DNA of 64,000 bases from Rhodospirillaceae bacterium (GCA_002709955.1 PAQY01000008.1:1-64000); one strand, 5' to 3'; shown: positions 34,414 to 43,549, counted from the stretch's first letter. Numbers and translations: made by a program. The notes: generated by a model not told the origin, from the letters alone.

Positions 34414-35214
34414 ATGCACCATCTGAACTTCACGAGCCGACGCCTCGGCTTTCTCCTCCTGCCCCTGCTGCTGATTATCGCGGCGGGCGCCTGGTATCTG
34501 CTCGATCCAGGGTTCAGGGCAGGCCGGCAACCCACGACCGCGTCGGCGAACCTGCCGCAGGACACGTTCGAGCGGCGGGTGCGCGACTATCTTGTCGCCA
34601 GCCCTGAAGTCATCGTCGAGGCCATGCAGAACCTCGAACGGAAGCAACGGGAGGCGGAACAGACGGAAGCTCAGGCGGCCCTTACTGCGCACCGTGACGA
34701 ATTGCTCAACAGCCCCGAAAGCCCGGTCGGCGGCAATCCGCAAGGCGACGTGACCCTGGTCGAGTTCTTCGACTACAATTGCCCCTATTGCCGGCAGGTC
34801 GCGCCCTCGATGGTGGCGGCCGAAGACGGCGATCCCCAATTGCGGATCGTCTACAAGGAGTTTCCCATTCTGGGGCCGAATTCCGTGTTCGCGGCAAGGG
34901 CAGCGCTCGCGGCCCGCAACCAGAACCTCTATCCACAGTTCCACAAGGCGATGATGCAGGCGTCGGGCTCTGCCGACGAAGCGCAGGTCGTCGCTGTCGC
35001 CGAAGAGATCGGCCTTGATGTCGACCAACTCCGGACCGACATGCAAGATCCCACGATCGACGCCGAGATCGAGCTCAATCTTGCTCTCGCCCGGGCACTA
35101 CGGATCAACGGTACGCCGGGCTTCGTCATCGGAGACGAGATCCTGCGCGGCGCTACCGACTTGCAAACCATGCATCGGCTGATCGACCAGGCCCGGAAGG
35201 ATCAGAATCGATGA
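34414..35214 (+). CDS. DsbA-family thiol oxidoreductase (Com1/ScsC-like)
   Basis: 266 residues with an N-terminal membrane anchor (LGFLLLPLLLIIAAGAWYLL), a helical linker (DTFERRVRDYLVASPEVIVE, as in Com1/BdbD-type DsbA) and a thioredoxin domain with active site FFDYNCPYCRQVAPS and cis-Pro NGTPGFVIGDE. Periplasmic. It is followed by a CcdA-like gene, a natural electron donor, so the pair likely handles disulfides of metal-binding exported proteins. Confidence 0.9.
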   Translation: MHHLNFTSRRLGFLLLPLLLIIAAGAWYLLDPGFRAGRQPTTASANLPQDTFERRVRDYLVASPEVIVEAMQNLERKQREAEQTEAQAALTAHRDELLNSPESPVGGNPQGDVTLVEFFDYNCPYCRQVAPSMVAAEDGDPQLRIVYKEFPILGPNSVFAARAALAARNQNLYPQFHKAMMQASGSADEAQVVAVAEEIGLDVDQLRTDMQDPTIDAEIELNLALARALRINGTPGFVIGDEILRGATDLQTMHRLIDQARKDQNR

Positions 35215-35244
35215 AGCCGGAGTCGCCTCTGAAAGTTTATCCAA

Positions 35245-35985
35245 ATGCCTGAACTCTCCAATATCGGGATCCTCAGCGCCTTCCTGGCCGGCATTATCTC
35301 GTTCCTGTCGCCCTGCGTGCTGCCGTTGGTGCCGGGATACGTTTCCTATGTCGCCGGCCGATCAACTTTTGCTTCGCCCTCCGGTGAGATCGCTGTCGCC
35401 CGAAGCATGACGCTCGGCCTGAGCCTCTGTTTCGTGCTCGGTTTCACCACGGTATTCGTGATCCTCGGAGCCAGTGCCTCGGCGCTTGGCCAGTTGCTGC
35501 TCAGTTACCGGTTCGAGTTGAACATCGTCGGGGGCGGGATCGTCACGCTGTTCGGGCTGTTCATGCTCGGAACGATCCGCCCGGCATGGATGATGCGCGA
35601 GGCACGCTTCCACATCGATCTGCCCGGCGGACGCACCGTCTCGGCCTATGTCCTCGGCTTGGCCTTCGCGTTTGGCTGGACACCGTGCATTGGCCCGATC
35701 CTCGGCGCCATTCTGACGGTCGGCGCCGCGTCGGCGACACTCGCCGATGGTATTGCGCTGCTCACGATCTATTCGCTGGGTCTCGGCGTGCCATTCCTGC
35801 TTGCCGCGCTGTTCACCGATACGCTATCCGCCAAGTTGAAGGCATTTGGGCGCCTCGGACGCTGTCTGAGAGTGCTGGCCGGAGTGGTGATGATCGCGAT
35901 GGGCGTTGCCATGATGACGGGATATCTCTCCACGTTCGCCTTCTGGCTTTTGGAGACCTTTCCGATACTGTCTTCGATCGGCTGA
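35245..35985 (+). CDS. CcdA-like thiol:disulfide membrane transporter
   Basis: 246 residues with six hydrophobic segments. The conserved Cys pair lies in FLSPCVLPLVPGYVSY and FGWTPCIGPILGA, the CcdA/DsbD-beta signature for moving reducing equivalents across the membrane. It probably serves the DsbA-like neighbour. Confidence 0.92.
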   Translation: MPELSNIGILSAFLAGIISFLSPCVLPLVPGYVSYVAGRSTFASPSGEIAVARSMTLGLSLCFVLGFTTVFVILGASASALGQLLLSYRFELNIVGGGIVTLFGLFMLGTIRPAWMMREARFHIDLPGGRTVSAYVLGLAFAFGWTPCIGPILGAILTVGAASATLADGIALLTIYSLGLGVPFLLAALFTDTLSAKLKAFGRLGRCLRVLAGVVMIAMGVAMMTGYLSTFAFWLLETFPILSSIG

Positions 35986-36075
35986 GTTCGACCGGGGGAG
36001 AGTTGAAGAAATCGTGATTTGACCTTGCTCTTGCTGGATAGCGCAGGCTTGCATCTAGGCAAGGAGAAGACGGCG

Positions 36076-36279
36076 ATGACCTCGAATGCCGAGCAGTTGG
36101 AGTGTGATATCCTGCGCGTCTTCAGGTGTGCCTGCCAGCAAGACCGACCGGACATCGCCGAATTCATGCTCGCAGCGCTCGAGAAACTCGATCGCGATAG
36201 GCCGGTATGTGAGCAGGAACATCGCGCCCTGAACGATGCCTACCGGGAGATTGCTGGCATCGGTATGTCGCCGCGGTAG
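36076..36279 (+). CDS. small hypothetical protein
   Basis: 67 residues from the ATG at 36076 (AAGGAGAAGACGGCG before it). Helical, with CDILRVFRCACQQDRPDIAE and ALEKLDRD; three Cys. A short helix bundle is likely. No family is recognised. A hairpin follows at 36310. Confidence 0.55.
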   Translation: MTSNAEQLECDILRVFRCACQQDRPDIAEFMLAALEKLDRDRPVCEQEHRALNDAYREIAGIGMSPR

Positions 36280-36309
36280 CCACACTACGTCAGCTATTTG
36301 TTCTTGTGC

Positions 36310-36327
36310 CCCTGATTCCGATCAGGG
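36310..36327. terminator. hairpin between convergent genes
   Basis: CCCTGAT-TCCG-ATCAGGG lies between the end of the small rightward gene and the end of the leftward EamA gene. There is no T tract; it may serve both directions. Confidence 0.45.
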
Positions 36328-36418
36328 CATTCCCGACTTTCGACCGAACGGATCGTTCGATCGAGTAGGAGCCGAATTCAGGCCGCGGGCGTCGGGAGCA
36401 CCGTGACGGCGGGGACCA

Positions 36419-37477
36419 TCAGCCGTGCCCGTGCCGATGATGCAGGTCGGGGTAGTGCGGGTGGCGGTGGCGCAAGGGTTGATGCCGATGCCTGTGCGAA
36501 TGCGGTTCGCTCACCGGTCCATCATGGTCATGTTGATGATGTGCGTCATGAACATGAAGATGATCATGCTCCAGAGTTTCGTGAACGTGCTCGTGGTCGT
36601 GCCGTTCTGCCAGATGGAGATAGAGCCCCAAGGTCATCAGCACACCGGCCGCCAGGAGTTGCAGCGTCAGCGGCTCGTGCAGGAAGATGATAGCCAACAG
36701 CGCACCGATGAACGGCGCCAGCGAAAAATAGGCCCCGGTCCGGGCGGTGCCGAGATGGCGTAGCCCCAGCATGAACATCACAAGGCTGACGCCGACTCCG
36801 AAAAATCCGGTCAGGGCGCCGGATGCAATGATACTCGCGCTCGGAAGGACGGCACCCGAAGCCAGGGCGAGGACGAGGTTCACGGTCCCGGCCACGAGTC
36901 CTTTGAGCATGGCGATCTGGACAGGATCCGCCGAGGACAGTTTGCGGGTCAGATTGTTGTCGATGCCCCAACTCAGGCACGCTGCCGTGATGAAGAGGCT
37001 TCCGGTGTCGAAGCGCAGGCCGGTTCCGGACCAGGACAGCAGGACGGCTCCGGCAAGGATCGCGCCCGCTCCGAGGATCAGTCGTCGATCGACGTTTTCA
37101 CGAAAGACGACCCAGGCGATTGCCATCGTGGCCAGCCCCTCGAGATTGAGCAGCAGTGACCCCGATGATGCGGTCGTCTGGGACAGGCCGAGCATCAGAA
37201 AAAGTGGTCCGATCATGCCGCCGAAGACGATGACCGCCGCCAGCCACGGCCAGTCCGCTCGGTGGAGCGGTGCCTCGAGATTCTCGATCCCAACGAACGA
37301 GCGCCCCCATTGCATGATCGCAAGGCCCGCTCCGGCCCCGAGATAGAGGATGCCTGCGAGCAGCCAGGGATCGATCGATCCCATGAGCAGCTTGGAGAGC
37401 GGTGCGGAGGTGCCGAAAAGAACGGCCGAGCCGAGGGCGAGCGGTACGCCCGGCCAAAGATGAGATGCCTTGATCAT
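36419..37477 (-). CDS. EamA/DMT-family exporter with His-rich cytosolic tail
   Basis: 352 residues from the ATG at 37477. Ten hydrophobic segments form two EamA repeats (GSAVLFGTSAPLSKLLMG and GLATMAIAWVVFRENV, GVLMTLGLYLHL). The last ~60 residues are exceptionally His/Asp-rich (HDHEHVHETLEHDHLHVHDA and HSHRHRHQPLRHRHPHYPDL), like metal-binding loops of CzcD or ZIP proteins. The start overlaps the stop of a Zn/Cd-type MerR gene (ATGA), so metal-inducible export is likely. Substrate unproven. Confidence 0.88.
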   Translation of the reverse strand: MIKASHLWPGVPLALGSAVLFGTSAPLSKLLMGSIDPWLLAGILYLGAGAGLAIMQWGRSFVGIENLEAPLHRADWPWLAAVIVFGGMIGPLFLMLGLSQTTASSGSLLLNLEGLATMAIAWVVFRENVDRRLILGAGAILAGAVLLSWSGTGLRFDTGSLFITAACLSWGIDNNLTRKLSSADPVQIAMLKGLVAGTVNLVLALASGAVLPSASIIASGALTGFFGVGVSLVMFMLGLRHLGTARTGAYFSLAPFIGALLAIIFLHEPLTLQLLAAGVLMTLGLYLHLAERHDHEHVHETLEHDHLHVHDAHHQHDHDGPVSEPHSHRHRHQPLRHRHPHYPDLHHRHGHG

Positions 37478-37932
37478 CCTCGAACATTCGCCGATAGAGG
37501 GGTAGTCTGTAACGATCGGTGTTCCGATCGGCAATGTCCGTGGTCGGCCAGCACCTCGATGATCCGGCAATCGCAGACGCGGCCGCGACCGCACTCGCTG
37601 ATCATGCGCGCCAGCTCGGCCTTCAACGTTGTCAGGCTGGCGATCCGGCGGTCGATTTCGATCAGGTGGCTGTTGGCGATGCTGTCGACCTTGTGACACG
37701 AGGACTGTGGCTGCTCTGACATGGCCAGCAATTCCCGGATGTTTTCGATCTCAAAGCCCAACTCGCGGGAATGCCGGATGAAGTTCAGGCGGTCGACCTC
37801 GGCTTGCCCATAGAGGCGCCGGTTGCTGTCGGTGCGCGGTGCCGCGGGCAGCAACCCGATCTGCTCATAGTACCGAATAGTCGGCACCTTGACTGCGGTG
37901 CGACGCGAGAGTTCGCCAATCGGAAAAGCCAT
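37474..37932 (-). CDS. MerR-family metal regulator (ZntR/CadR-like)
   Basis: 152 residues. The N-terminal MerR HTH (PIGELSRRTAVKVPTIRYYE, QIGLLPAAPRTDSNRRLYG) is followed by the dimerisation helix. Cys ligands are seen in PQSSCHKVDSIANSH and RGRVCDCRIIEV, the Cys/His pattern of Zn/Cd/Pb sensors. It is divergent from the P1B-ATPase gene with a MerR promoter between, and overlaps the EamA gene, so both are likely in its regulon. Confidence 0.9.
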   Translation of the reverse strand: MAFPIGELSRRTAVKVPTIRYYEQIGLLPAAPRTDSNRRLYGQAEVDRLNFIRHSRELGFEIENIRELLAMSEQPQSSCHKVDSIANSHLIEIDRRIASLTTLKAELARMISECGRGRVCDCRIIEVLADHGHCRSEHRSLQTTPLSANVRG

Positions 37933-37942
37933 GGAATACCTC

Positions 37943-37973
37943 TTGATCCTCTAGTGGCTAGAGGGTTTAGCAT
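37943..37973 (+). promoter_or_regulatory. MerR-type promoter of the P1B-ATPase
   Basis: TTGATC (37943-37948), a 19-bp spacer and TAGCAT (37968-37973). Inside lies the perfect dyad CCTCTAG-TGG-CTAGAGG (37948-37964). The overlong spacer is the hallmark of promoters twisted open by MerR proteins. Confidence 0.8.
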
Positions 37974-38001
37974 GGCGCGGTATCGAATGGAAGGACCGAA
38001 G

Positions 38002-40188
38002 ATGGCAGAACCGATCAAGACCAAATACCGCGTCGGAGGAATGGACTGCGCGGCATGTGCGAGCAAGATCGAGACTGCGGTAAGCCGGATCCCGGGCGTT
38101 TCCGAAGTCGGTGCCAGCTATACCGCCGGCACGTTGAACGTGATCCATGACGCGGTTCAGTTCAGCGCCATCCAAAGCGCCGTCAAATCGCTGGGCTACA
38201 GCATCTCGCTGGACGGTCCCGCACCGCGGGCAGGGGTCGATGAGACCCTTGATCATGGCCGCGAGCACGGTGCTGGTCACCTCGATCTCGGCGACGGCCC
38301 TTGGTGGAGGACACGCAAGGCGATACTTACCCTGGCCTGCGGCCTTGCGCTGATCGTGGCCTATCTGGCCGGACGGCTTGTGCCCGATACCGGTCATTTC
38401 GCATTCCTGGCAGCGCTGCTCGTCGGCTTGATACCGATCGGGCGGCGTGCACTGGCCGGCGCCATGGCTGGTACGCCGTTCTCCATCGAATCCCTGATGA
38501 CCATTGCCGCCACCGGAGCTGTCATCATCGGCGCGACCGAGGAAGCGGCGACGGTGGTCTTGCTGTTCCTTGTCGGTGAACTGCTCGAAGGTGTGGCCGC
38601 GGGCCGCGCCCGCGCCAGCATCAAGGGGCTGGCCGATCTGGTGCCCAAAACGGCGCTCCTCGTCGAAGGCGATCAGACCCGTGAAGTACCGGCAGCAGGC
38701 CTCGCAGTGAACGCGATCGTCATGGTGCGTCCCGGAGACCGGATCCCTGCCGATGGCGACATCGTCGAAGGGCACAGCGCGATCGACGAATCCCCTGTCA
38801 CCGGTGAGAGCGTGGCCAAATCCAAGCAGGTGGGCGATCAGGTGTTCGCAGGCACGATCAATACCGATGCCGTCCTCAAGGTGCGGGTCACGGCGAGCGC
38901 GAGCGACAATACCATCGCGCGGGTCGTGCGGCTGGTCGAGGAAGCCCAGGAGAGCAAGGCGCCGACAGCCCGTTTCATAGATCGTTTCTCGACCTACTAC
39001 ACACCCGGCGTGCTCGTCGTCAGTGCCCTGGTGGCGATTGTACCTCCTCTCCTGTTCGGGCAGGCGTGGAGCGAATGGGTCTACAAGGGCCTCGCGATCC
39101 TGCTGATCGGGTGCCCATGTGCCCTCGTCATCTCGACGCCGGCCGCAATCGCCGCCGCGTTGTCGGCTGGCGCGCGCCAGGGCCTGCTCCTCAAGGGCGG
39201 CGCGGTGCTCGAACGCCTGCGTTCGATTTCGACGGTCGCGCTCGACAAGACCGGAACACTCACCGAAGGCAAGCCACAGGTGACAGACATCATTGGGGTC
39301 GGCCGTTCGCAGAGCAAAGTGCTGTCGCTTGCGGCTGCGCTCGAGACGGGATCGAGCCATCCGCTGGCAATTGCAATTCTTGCCAGGGCACAAACCGACA
39401 AGGCGCCGATTCCACCCGCTGCATCAGCCGGGGCCATCGCCGGCAAGGGGGTCTCGGGTAAGGTCGGCGGCGAGGACGTATTCCTTGCATCGCCCGCGGC
39501 TGCAGCGGGACGTGCCATGATCGAGCCGGAACTGCAGGCAGTGATCGACGGGTTCAATGACGACGGCAAGACCGTTTCCGTTCTCGTTGTCGGTTCAGAA
39601 GTCGCCGGCATACTGGCGATACGCGATGAACCTCGTACCGACGCTCAGGCCGGCCTTCATGCGCTCAAGGCCGCCGGCGTCGGTGTCGTCATGCTGACCG
39701 GCGACAACGCGCGGACCGCTCGGGCAATCGGCGCGAAGCTCGGCATCGAGGTTCGGGCCGGCCTGTTGCCCGAGGACAAACAGCGCATCGTTCGCGAGTT
39801 GCAGTCCGAGGGCAAAGTGGTGGCCAAGGTCGGCGACGGTATCAACGACGCTCCGGCGCTGGCGGCGGCAGATATCGGCATCGCCATGGGTGGCGGCGCG
39901 GACGTCGCGCTGGAAACCGCCGACGCCGCGGTGCTGCATGCTCGCGTGCTCGACATCGCCGGAATGATCGACCTGTCCAAGGCGACCATGGCCAACATTT
40001 GGCAGAACATCGCGGTCTCCCTTGGTCTCAAGGCCGCCTTTTTCGTGACCACCATCGTGGGTATAACCGGGCTCTGGCCGGCCATCCTGGCCGATACCGG
40101 TGCAACGGTGCTTGTCACCCTCAACGCGATGCGCCTGTTGGGTTGGGGCGTTCGCCGCCTCCCTACCGCCACTGCTGCGGCAACCTAG
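38002..40188 (+). CDS. zntA: P1B-type heavy-metal ATPase (Zn/Cd/Pb exporter, ZntA-like)
   Basis: 728 residues from the ATG at 38002 (GGAAGGACCGAAG); an ATG at 37973 would coincide with the -10. N-terminal HMA domain (VGGMDCAACASKIE), actuator SPVTGESV (about 268), metal gate IGCPCALVIS (about 370), phosphorylation DKTGTLTEGK (about 415), SSHPLA, and hinge GDGINDAPAL (about 611). All catalytic motifs are intact. It exports soft divalent metals to the periplasm. It is controlled by the divergent MerR. Confidence 0.95.
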   Translation: MAEPIKTKYRVGGMDCAACASKIETAVSRIPGVSEVGASYTAGTLNVIHDAVQFSAIQSAVKSLGYSISLDGPAPRAGVDETLDHGREHGAGHLDLGDGPWWRTRKAILTLACGLALIVAYLAGRLVPDTGHFAFLAALLVGLIPIGRRALAGAMAGTPFSIESLMTIAATGAVIIGATEEAATVVLLFLVGELLEGVAAGRARASIKGLADLVPKTALLVEGDQTREVPAAGLAVNAIVMVRPGDRIPADGDIVEGHSAIDESPVTGESVAKSKQVGDQVFAGTINTDAVLKVRVTASASDNTIARVVRLVEEAQESKAPTARFIDRFSTYYTPGVLVVSALVAIVPPLLFGQAWSEWVYKGLAILLIGCPCALVISTPAAIAAALSAGARQGLLLKGGAVLERLRSISTVALDKTGTLTEGKPQVTDIIGVGRSQSKVLSLAAALETGSSHPLAIAILARAQTDKAPIPPAASAGAIAGKGVSGKVGGEDVFLASPAAAAGRAMIEPELQAVIDGFNDDGKTVSVLVVGSEVAGILAIRDEPRTDAQAGLHALKAAGVGVVMLTGDNARTARAIGAKLGIEVRAGLLPEDKQRIVRELQSEGKVVAKVGDGINDAPALAAADIGIAMGGGADVALETADAAVLHARVLDIAGMIDLSKATMANIWQNIAVSLGLKAAFFVTTIVGITGLWPAILADTGATVLVTLNAMRLLGWGVRRLPTATAAAT

Positions 40189-40234
40189 GCATGCTGTGAC
40201 CGCGCTGATCGAGCCAGCGCGGTCCGCCAGGGCT

Positions 40235-41413
40235 TCAGACTTTGACCAACATGGCCGTGCCGTACATGAAGGTGACACCAAAGGCGAGCCCGGCCATGAC
40301 CGGCCATGATAGCAGAGCTGCTGCCCCGCGGCCGTCGGATCTTGCCAGATAGGCGCCGGCTCCGATCGCTAGCGCCAGCGCCGACCATTGCGGCGCATAG
40401 GCGAGACTTCCGATCCACAGGCCCAGGACGGCCGGGCCGCCGGCAAGCAGGGTCAGCGCCGGGAAGGTCCACAGCGGCGGGCGCTTCTTCAGCATCGGCG
40501 CGGCAATGTCGATACCCTCGGTGATGTTGTGAATGGTGAAGCCCAGCACGAGGAAGGTGCCAAGCCCGGCCGCCCCGGCGGCGAAGGCGGCGCCGATCGC
40601 CAGTCCTTCGCCGAGGTTATGCAGGCCGATCCCGAGAGCGATGAAGGTTGCAAGCGTCAGCCCGGCCGGCGTGCCGCCACGACGCCCGGCGGCTATGAGC
40701 AACAGAAAGCTCGCCGCCGCCGCAAGCGCCACCATGGCTTGCCCCTGGAAGATGGCTGCGGACTCACCGGCAAGGTCGAAGGCCTCGCCCGCCGCGTCGA
40801 TCATCAGGAAGGCGAGCAGACCGACCGTCATGGCGAGCAGGAAATTCATGCCGTTGCGGCCGACGCCGCGCAACGCCGGATAGAACATCAACCCGATGGC
40901 CACCGGCACGATCCCGACGATCACCCCCAGGAGTGCCTGGGCGCTCAACATCGACACGCTGCTGACCGGTGTCGGAACCGCAACGGCGATCTCGTGCTCG
41001 AATGTGGCGCCCGTGTTGGTGATGATCTTGAACGCGTGTGCTTCACCGAGAACCCATGGATAGGGCAAACGGATCCAGGCAGTAGCACCACGGGCGAGCG
41101 GACCTGACGGTTCCTGCGCGAACTGCCAGTAGGCATCGTCAACGAGAACCTGGGCGATCGTCATCGGCTCTGACCCGCCCGCGCGAACGAGGATCTCGAT
41201 GCCATCCGACGAAAGGACCGTCCTTTCGAAGGTGAGGTTTTCGACGGGTGGCGCGCCGTTGTCGAAGGTTCGCAAAGGATTGGCGGTGACGAGCCAGGTA
41301 ATCGCGAGCGCGAGCACGGCGAGCGGGAGGATCAGCCAAGCCAGTGCCACGCGTGAGGGTTGCGGCACGCTGGGAGCCGCTGTGATCGTCTGGGTTGATG
41401 ACACGTCGTTCAT
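40235..41413 (-). CDS. ZIP-family metal transporter with extracytoplasmic N-terminal domain
   Basis: 392 residues. The C-terminal ZIP core has the binuclear metal motifs FIALGIGLHNLGEGLAIGAA and LGFTIHNITEGIDIAAP. About 130 residues precede it: one membrane segment, then a soluble beta-rich domain (VENLTFERTVLSSDGIEILV ... PYPWVLGEAHAFKIITNTGA) that resembles a cupredoxin-like fold. It overlaps the multicopper oxidase by four bases, so uptake and oxidation of a metal may be coupled. Confidence 0.85.
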   Translation of the reverse strand: MNDVSSTQTITAAPSVPQPSRVALAWLILPLAVLALAITWLVTANPLRTFDNGAPPVENLTFERTVLSSDGIEILVRAGGSEPMTIAQVLVDDAYWQFAQEPSGPLARGATAWIRLPYPWVLGEAHAFKIITNTGATFEHEIAVAVPTPVSSVSMLSAQALLGVIVGIVPVAIGLMFYPALRGVGRNGMNFLLAMTVGLLAFLMIDAAGEAFDLAGESAAIFQGQAMVALAAAASFLLLIAAGRRGGTPAGLTLATFIALGIGLHNLGEGLAIGAAFAAGAAGLGTFLVLGFTIHNITEGIDIAAPMLKKRPPLWTFPALTLLAGGPAVLGLWIGSLAYAPQWSALALAIGAGAYLARSDGRGAAALLSWPVMAGLAFGVTFMYGTAMLVKV

Positions 41414-42396
41414 GCGACCTGCTCCACAACTTCGAACATGCTCATCCAGCCGAGCTCGGCGAACTCCGACTGGTGGGCATGGAACATGTAAAGACCCGGC
41501 TCATGGTCCTTGAACGAGAATTCCAAGATGCCGCGCTGTCCCTGGCACTGCGTGATCAGATCGACCGTCCTGGAAGTCGGCGTGAGTGTAGTGCCTTGGT
41601 CGAAATAGTCGAAAAAGTTCCCGTGCAGATGGAACGAATTGATCGGGTCGAACTCGACCGCGTTGGCGAGATAAATGCGCACCGGTTTGTCGCGCAGGAT
41701 GCGGATCGGCCGCTTCGTATAGGCATGCGCGACGGTGTTGACGGCATAAACCTCGTTTTCGTCGTCGAAGTTCGTGTCGAAGGCATTCATCACCATGGCG
41801 AGTTCCTGCCAGCCGGCATTCTCCGGGGTGCCGAGCAGGCGTGAGCGAGCAACATCGGCATGCTCGGCATGGCGTGCCGGGTCGGGATCGACAACGAAAA
41901 GCCCGTAGAGCCCCTTGTGGATATGCCGTTTCAGCGGCAGCGCGTGACAGTGATAGAAATGGCAGCCGAACGGCTTGGCATCGAACTCATAGACGAACTC
42001 CTCGCCCGGATTGACCACACCAGCGCCGGGGACACCGTCCATGCGCGCGGAGTGGATGCCGTGAAAATGGATCGAATGGGGCTGCGAGTCGTAATTGCGG
42101 AAGACGATCTTTCGCCTTTCACCTTCGGTTGCTCTCAGCGCCGGGCCGGGCACCTTGCCATTGTAGGTCCAGGCCGGAAACATGACGCCGGGCGCGATCT
42201 CGATTTCTTTGTCGACGGCTTCCATGACGAAGGTGTGTTGTGTCCGCCCATCGGGAAGATCGGAAACGGTTCCGGTCTCCCACTCTGTCAGCATCTTCGA
42301 CGTGTCGAACCCGTTCCGCGTCTCATCGACGTCGCCGACCGTCATCATCGCGCCGTGGCTGGATCCGTGACCGGACTGATGGCCCGAACCTGCCAT
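41410..42396 (-). CDS. multicopper oxidase, mature part (leader cut off by a stop codon)
   Basis: 328 residues from the first Met after the stop. Two cupredoxin domains: SIHFHGIHSARMDG and GCHFYHCHALPLKRHIHKGL in the first, INSFHLHGNFFDYF and HEPGLYMFHAHQSEFAELGW in the second, giving the HxH/HCH ligands of a trinuclear and T1 copper centre. In-frame sequence 5' of this Met encodes a Tat leader but is interrupted by TAA. Unless the stop is read through, the enzyme would stay in the cytoplasm. It is co-transcribed with the ZIP gene. Confidence 0.82.
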   Translation of the reverse strand: MAGSGHQSGHGSSHGAMMTVGDVDETRNGFDTSKMLTEWETGTVSDLPDGRTQHTFVMEAVDKEIEIAPGVMFPAWTYNGKVPGPALRATEGERRKIVFRNYDSQPHSIHFHGIHSARMDGVPGAGVVNPGEEFVYEFDAKPFGCHFYHCHALPLKRHIHKGLYGLFVVDPDPARHAEHADVARSRLLGTPENAGWQELAMVMNAFDTNFDDENEVYAVNTVAHAYTKRPIRILRDKPVRIYLANAVEFDPINSFHLHGNFFDYFDQGTTLTPTSRTVDLITQCQGQRGILEFSFKDHEPGLYMFHAHQSEFAELGWMSMFEVVEQVA

Positions 42397-42429
42397 CCCT
42401 TGATGCGGCTTGCCGCCGGCATATCCGGG

Positions 42430-42552
42430 TTAATTGACCTCCTGCGCACTGCCCACCGCGGCGACAGCGGACCCGCCTGCGGCCGCAAGGCCCGCTCCCA
42501 TAACCATACGCCGGCTCAATCGTGTTCGCAGCCAGTCGGAAATCTCGAGCAT
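42430..42552 (-). pseudogene. detached Tat signal peptide of the multicopper oxidase
   Basis: From the ATG at 42552, 40 codons read MLEISDWLRTRLSRRMVMGA then an Ala/Gly-rich core ending GSAQEVN, stop TAA. The frame is the same as that of the oxidase Met at 42396, with only 11 codons (PGYAGGKPHQG) between. One base change from a Tyr or similar codon would explain the stop. Confidence 0.7.
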
Positions 42553-42735
42553 TCAACGTTCCTGCAATTGAGAATTATTTGGAATTTTGCAGGAGCTATA
42601 ATTTGAAGCAACGACTAAGATTATTGAAGCCAAGCCTCGTCGCTGCGCGGACTGCGGACGAAGCTCCGGCTGGCGTGTCGGAGGTGATGGAAAAGCGGCG
42701 TACCGAGAGAAGGCTGGCCGTGTGGCCGCGTGCCG

Positions 42736-43062
42736 TCAGGCGGGACGCGGCCCCCAGATGATGATCGCCGCACCAAGGAGACAAACCGTGGCGCCGGTCA
42801 CGTCCCAACGATCCGGGCGTTGCGCTTCGACTACCCAGAGCCACAAGAGCGACGCGCCAATATAGAAGCCGCCATAGGCAGCGTAGGCGCGGCCCGCGAA
42901 ATCGCTGTCGATGCGTGTCAGCAGCCAGGCAAAGAGAGCAAGGCCGGCCATACCGGGAACGAGCCAGAGCGGCGAGCGGTCCAGACGCAGCCAGGCCCAG
43001 AAGGCGAAGCAGCCGGCAATTTCCGCCAGTGCCGCTCCTATGTAGATTGCAAGTGTCGCCAT
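42736..43062 (-). CDS. YnfA/UPF0060-family small membrane protein
   Basis: 108 residues, four membrane helices with [37 protein letters not shown] and EAQRPDRWD, the highly conserved YnfA pattern (SMR-like). The ATG overlaps the upstream merR stop as TGATG. YnfA proteins are frequent in mer and arsenic clusters; their substrate is not firmly known. Confidence 0.9.
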   Translation of the reverse strand: MATLAIYIGAALAEIAGCFAFWAWLRLDRSPLWLVPGMAGLALFAWLLTRIDSDFAGRAYAAYGGFYIGASLLWLWVVEAQRPDRWDVTGATVCLLGAAIIIWGPRPA

Positions 43063-43475
43063 CACGATGCCAGCGCCTCCAGTACCGGGCATTCAGGCAC
43101 CTCCTCGCCGGAGCACTGCGCGGCGGTCCCCGCCAGCACCTTCTCGATCCGCTTGAGGTCGGCGATCTTGGCACGGACGTCGGCGAGGTGCCGCTCGGTC
43201 CGTTCCTTCACCTCGGCGCAGGTCTGCGTGCCGCCATCGACGAGATCGAGCAGGCCTCGGATCCCATAGATGGAAAAGCCGAGTTCGCGAGCGCGCAGGA
43301 TGAAACGCAGCCGCGAGACGTGGGCTTCGTCATAGACGCGATAGCCGGACGCCGTGCGCGGCGGATCGGGCATCATGCCTGTCTTCTCGTAATAGCGGAT
43401 GGTTTCGAGATTGCAGCCCGTGCGCCTCGCCAGTTCGGCGCGTTGCAATGTCTTCCCGGAAACGTGATCGGTCAT
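43062..43475 (-). CDS. merR: MerR mercury-responsive regulator
   Basis: 137 residues from the ATG at 43475. [23 protein letters not shown], then a long helix and the three Hg(II)-binding Cys in [19 protein letters not shown] and [10 protein letters not shown], spaced as in Tn21-type MerR. It is divergent from merTPFA with a typical operator-promoter between. Confidence 0.93.
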   Translation of the reverse strand: MTDHVSGKTLQRAELARRTGCNLETIRYYEKTGMMPDPPRTASGYRVYDEAHVSRLRFILRARELGFSIYGIRGLLDLVDGGTQTCAEVKERTERHLADVRAKIADLKRIEKVLAGTAAQCSGEEVPECPVLEALAS

Positions 43476-43488
43476 CTCAAAATACCTC

Positions 43489-43519
43489 TTGAGTCTGTAG
43501 TTGCTACAGACTGTAGCTT
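43489..43519 (+). promoter_or_regulatory. mer operon MerR promoter
   Basis: TTGAGT (43489-43494), 19 bp, TAGCTT (43514-43519). The dyad AGTCTGTAG-TTG-CTACAGACT (43492-43512) is perfect. It drives merTPFA to the right and overlaps the merR promoter region. Confidence 0.85.
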
Positions 43520-43549
43520 GCATTCAATTGAACTTCGAGGGAAAACCGC

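Noticed and set aside
37951..39393. 480-residue open frame on the minus strand
   Set aside because: It lies antisense within the P1B-ATPase, whose motifs are all intact; the antisense product has no domain and low-complexity His/Arg composition typical of shadow frames in GC-rich DNA.
42522..42761. 79-residue rightward frame between the oxidase and ynfA genes
   Set aside because: It overlaps the Tat-leader region antisense, lacks a ribosome site and shows no protein-like pattern.
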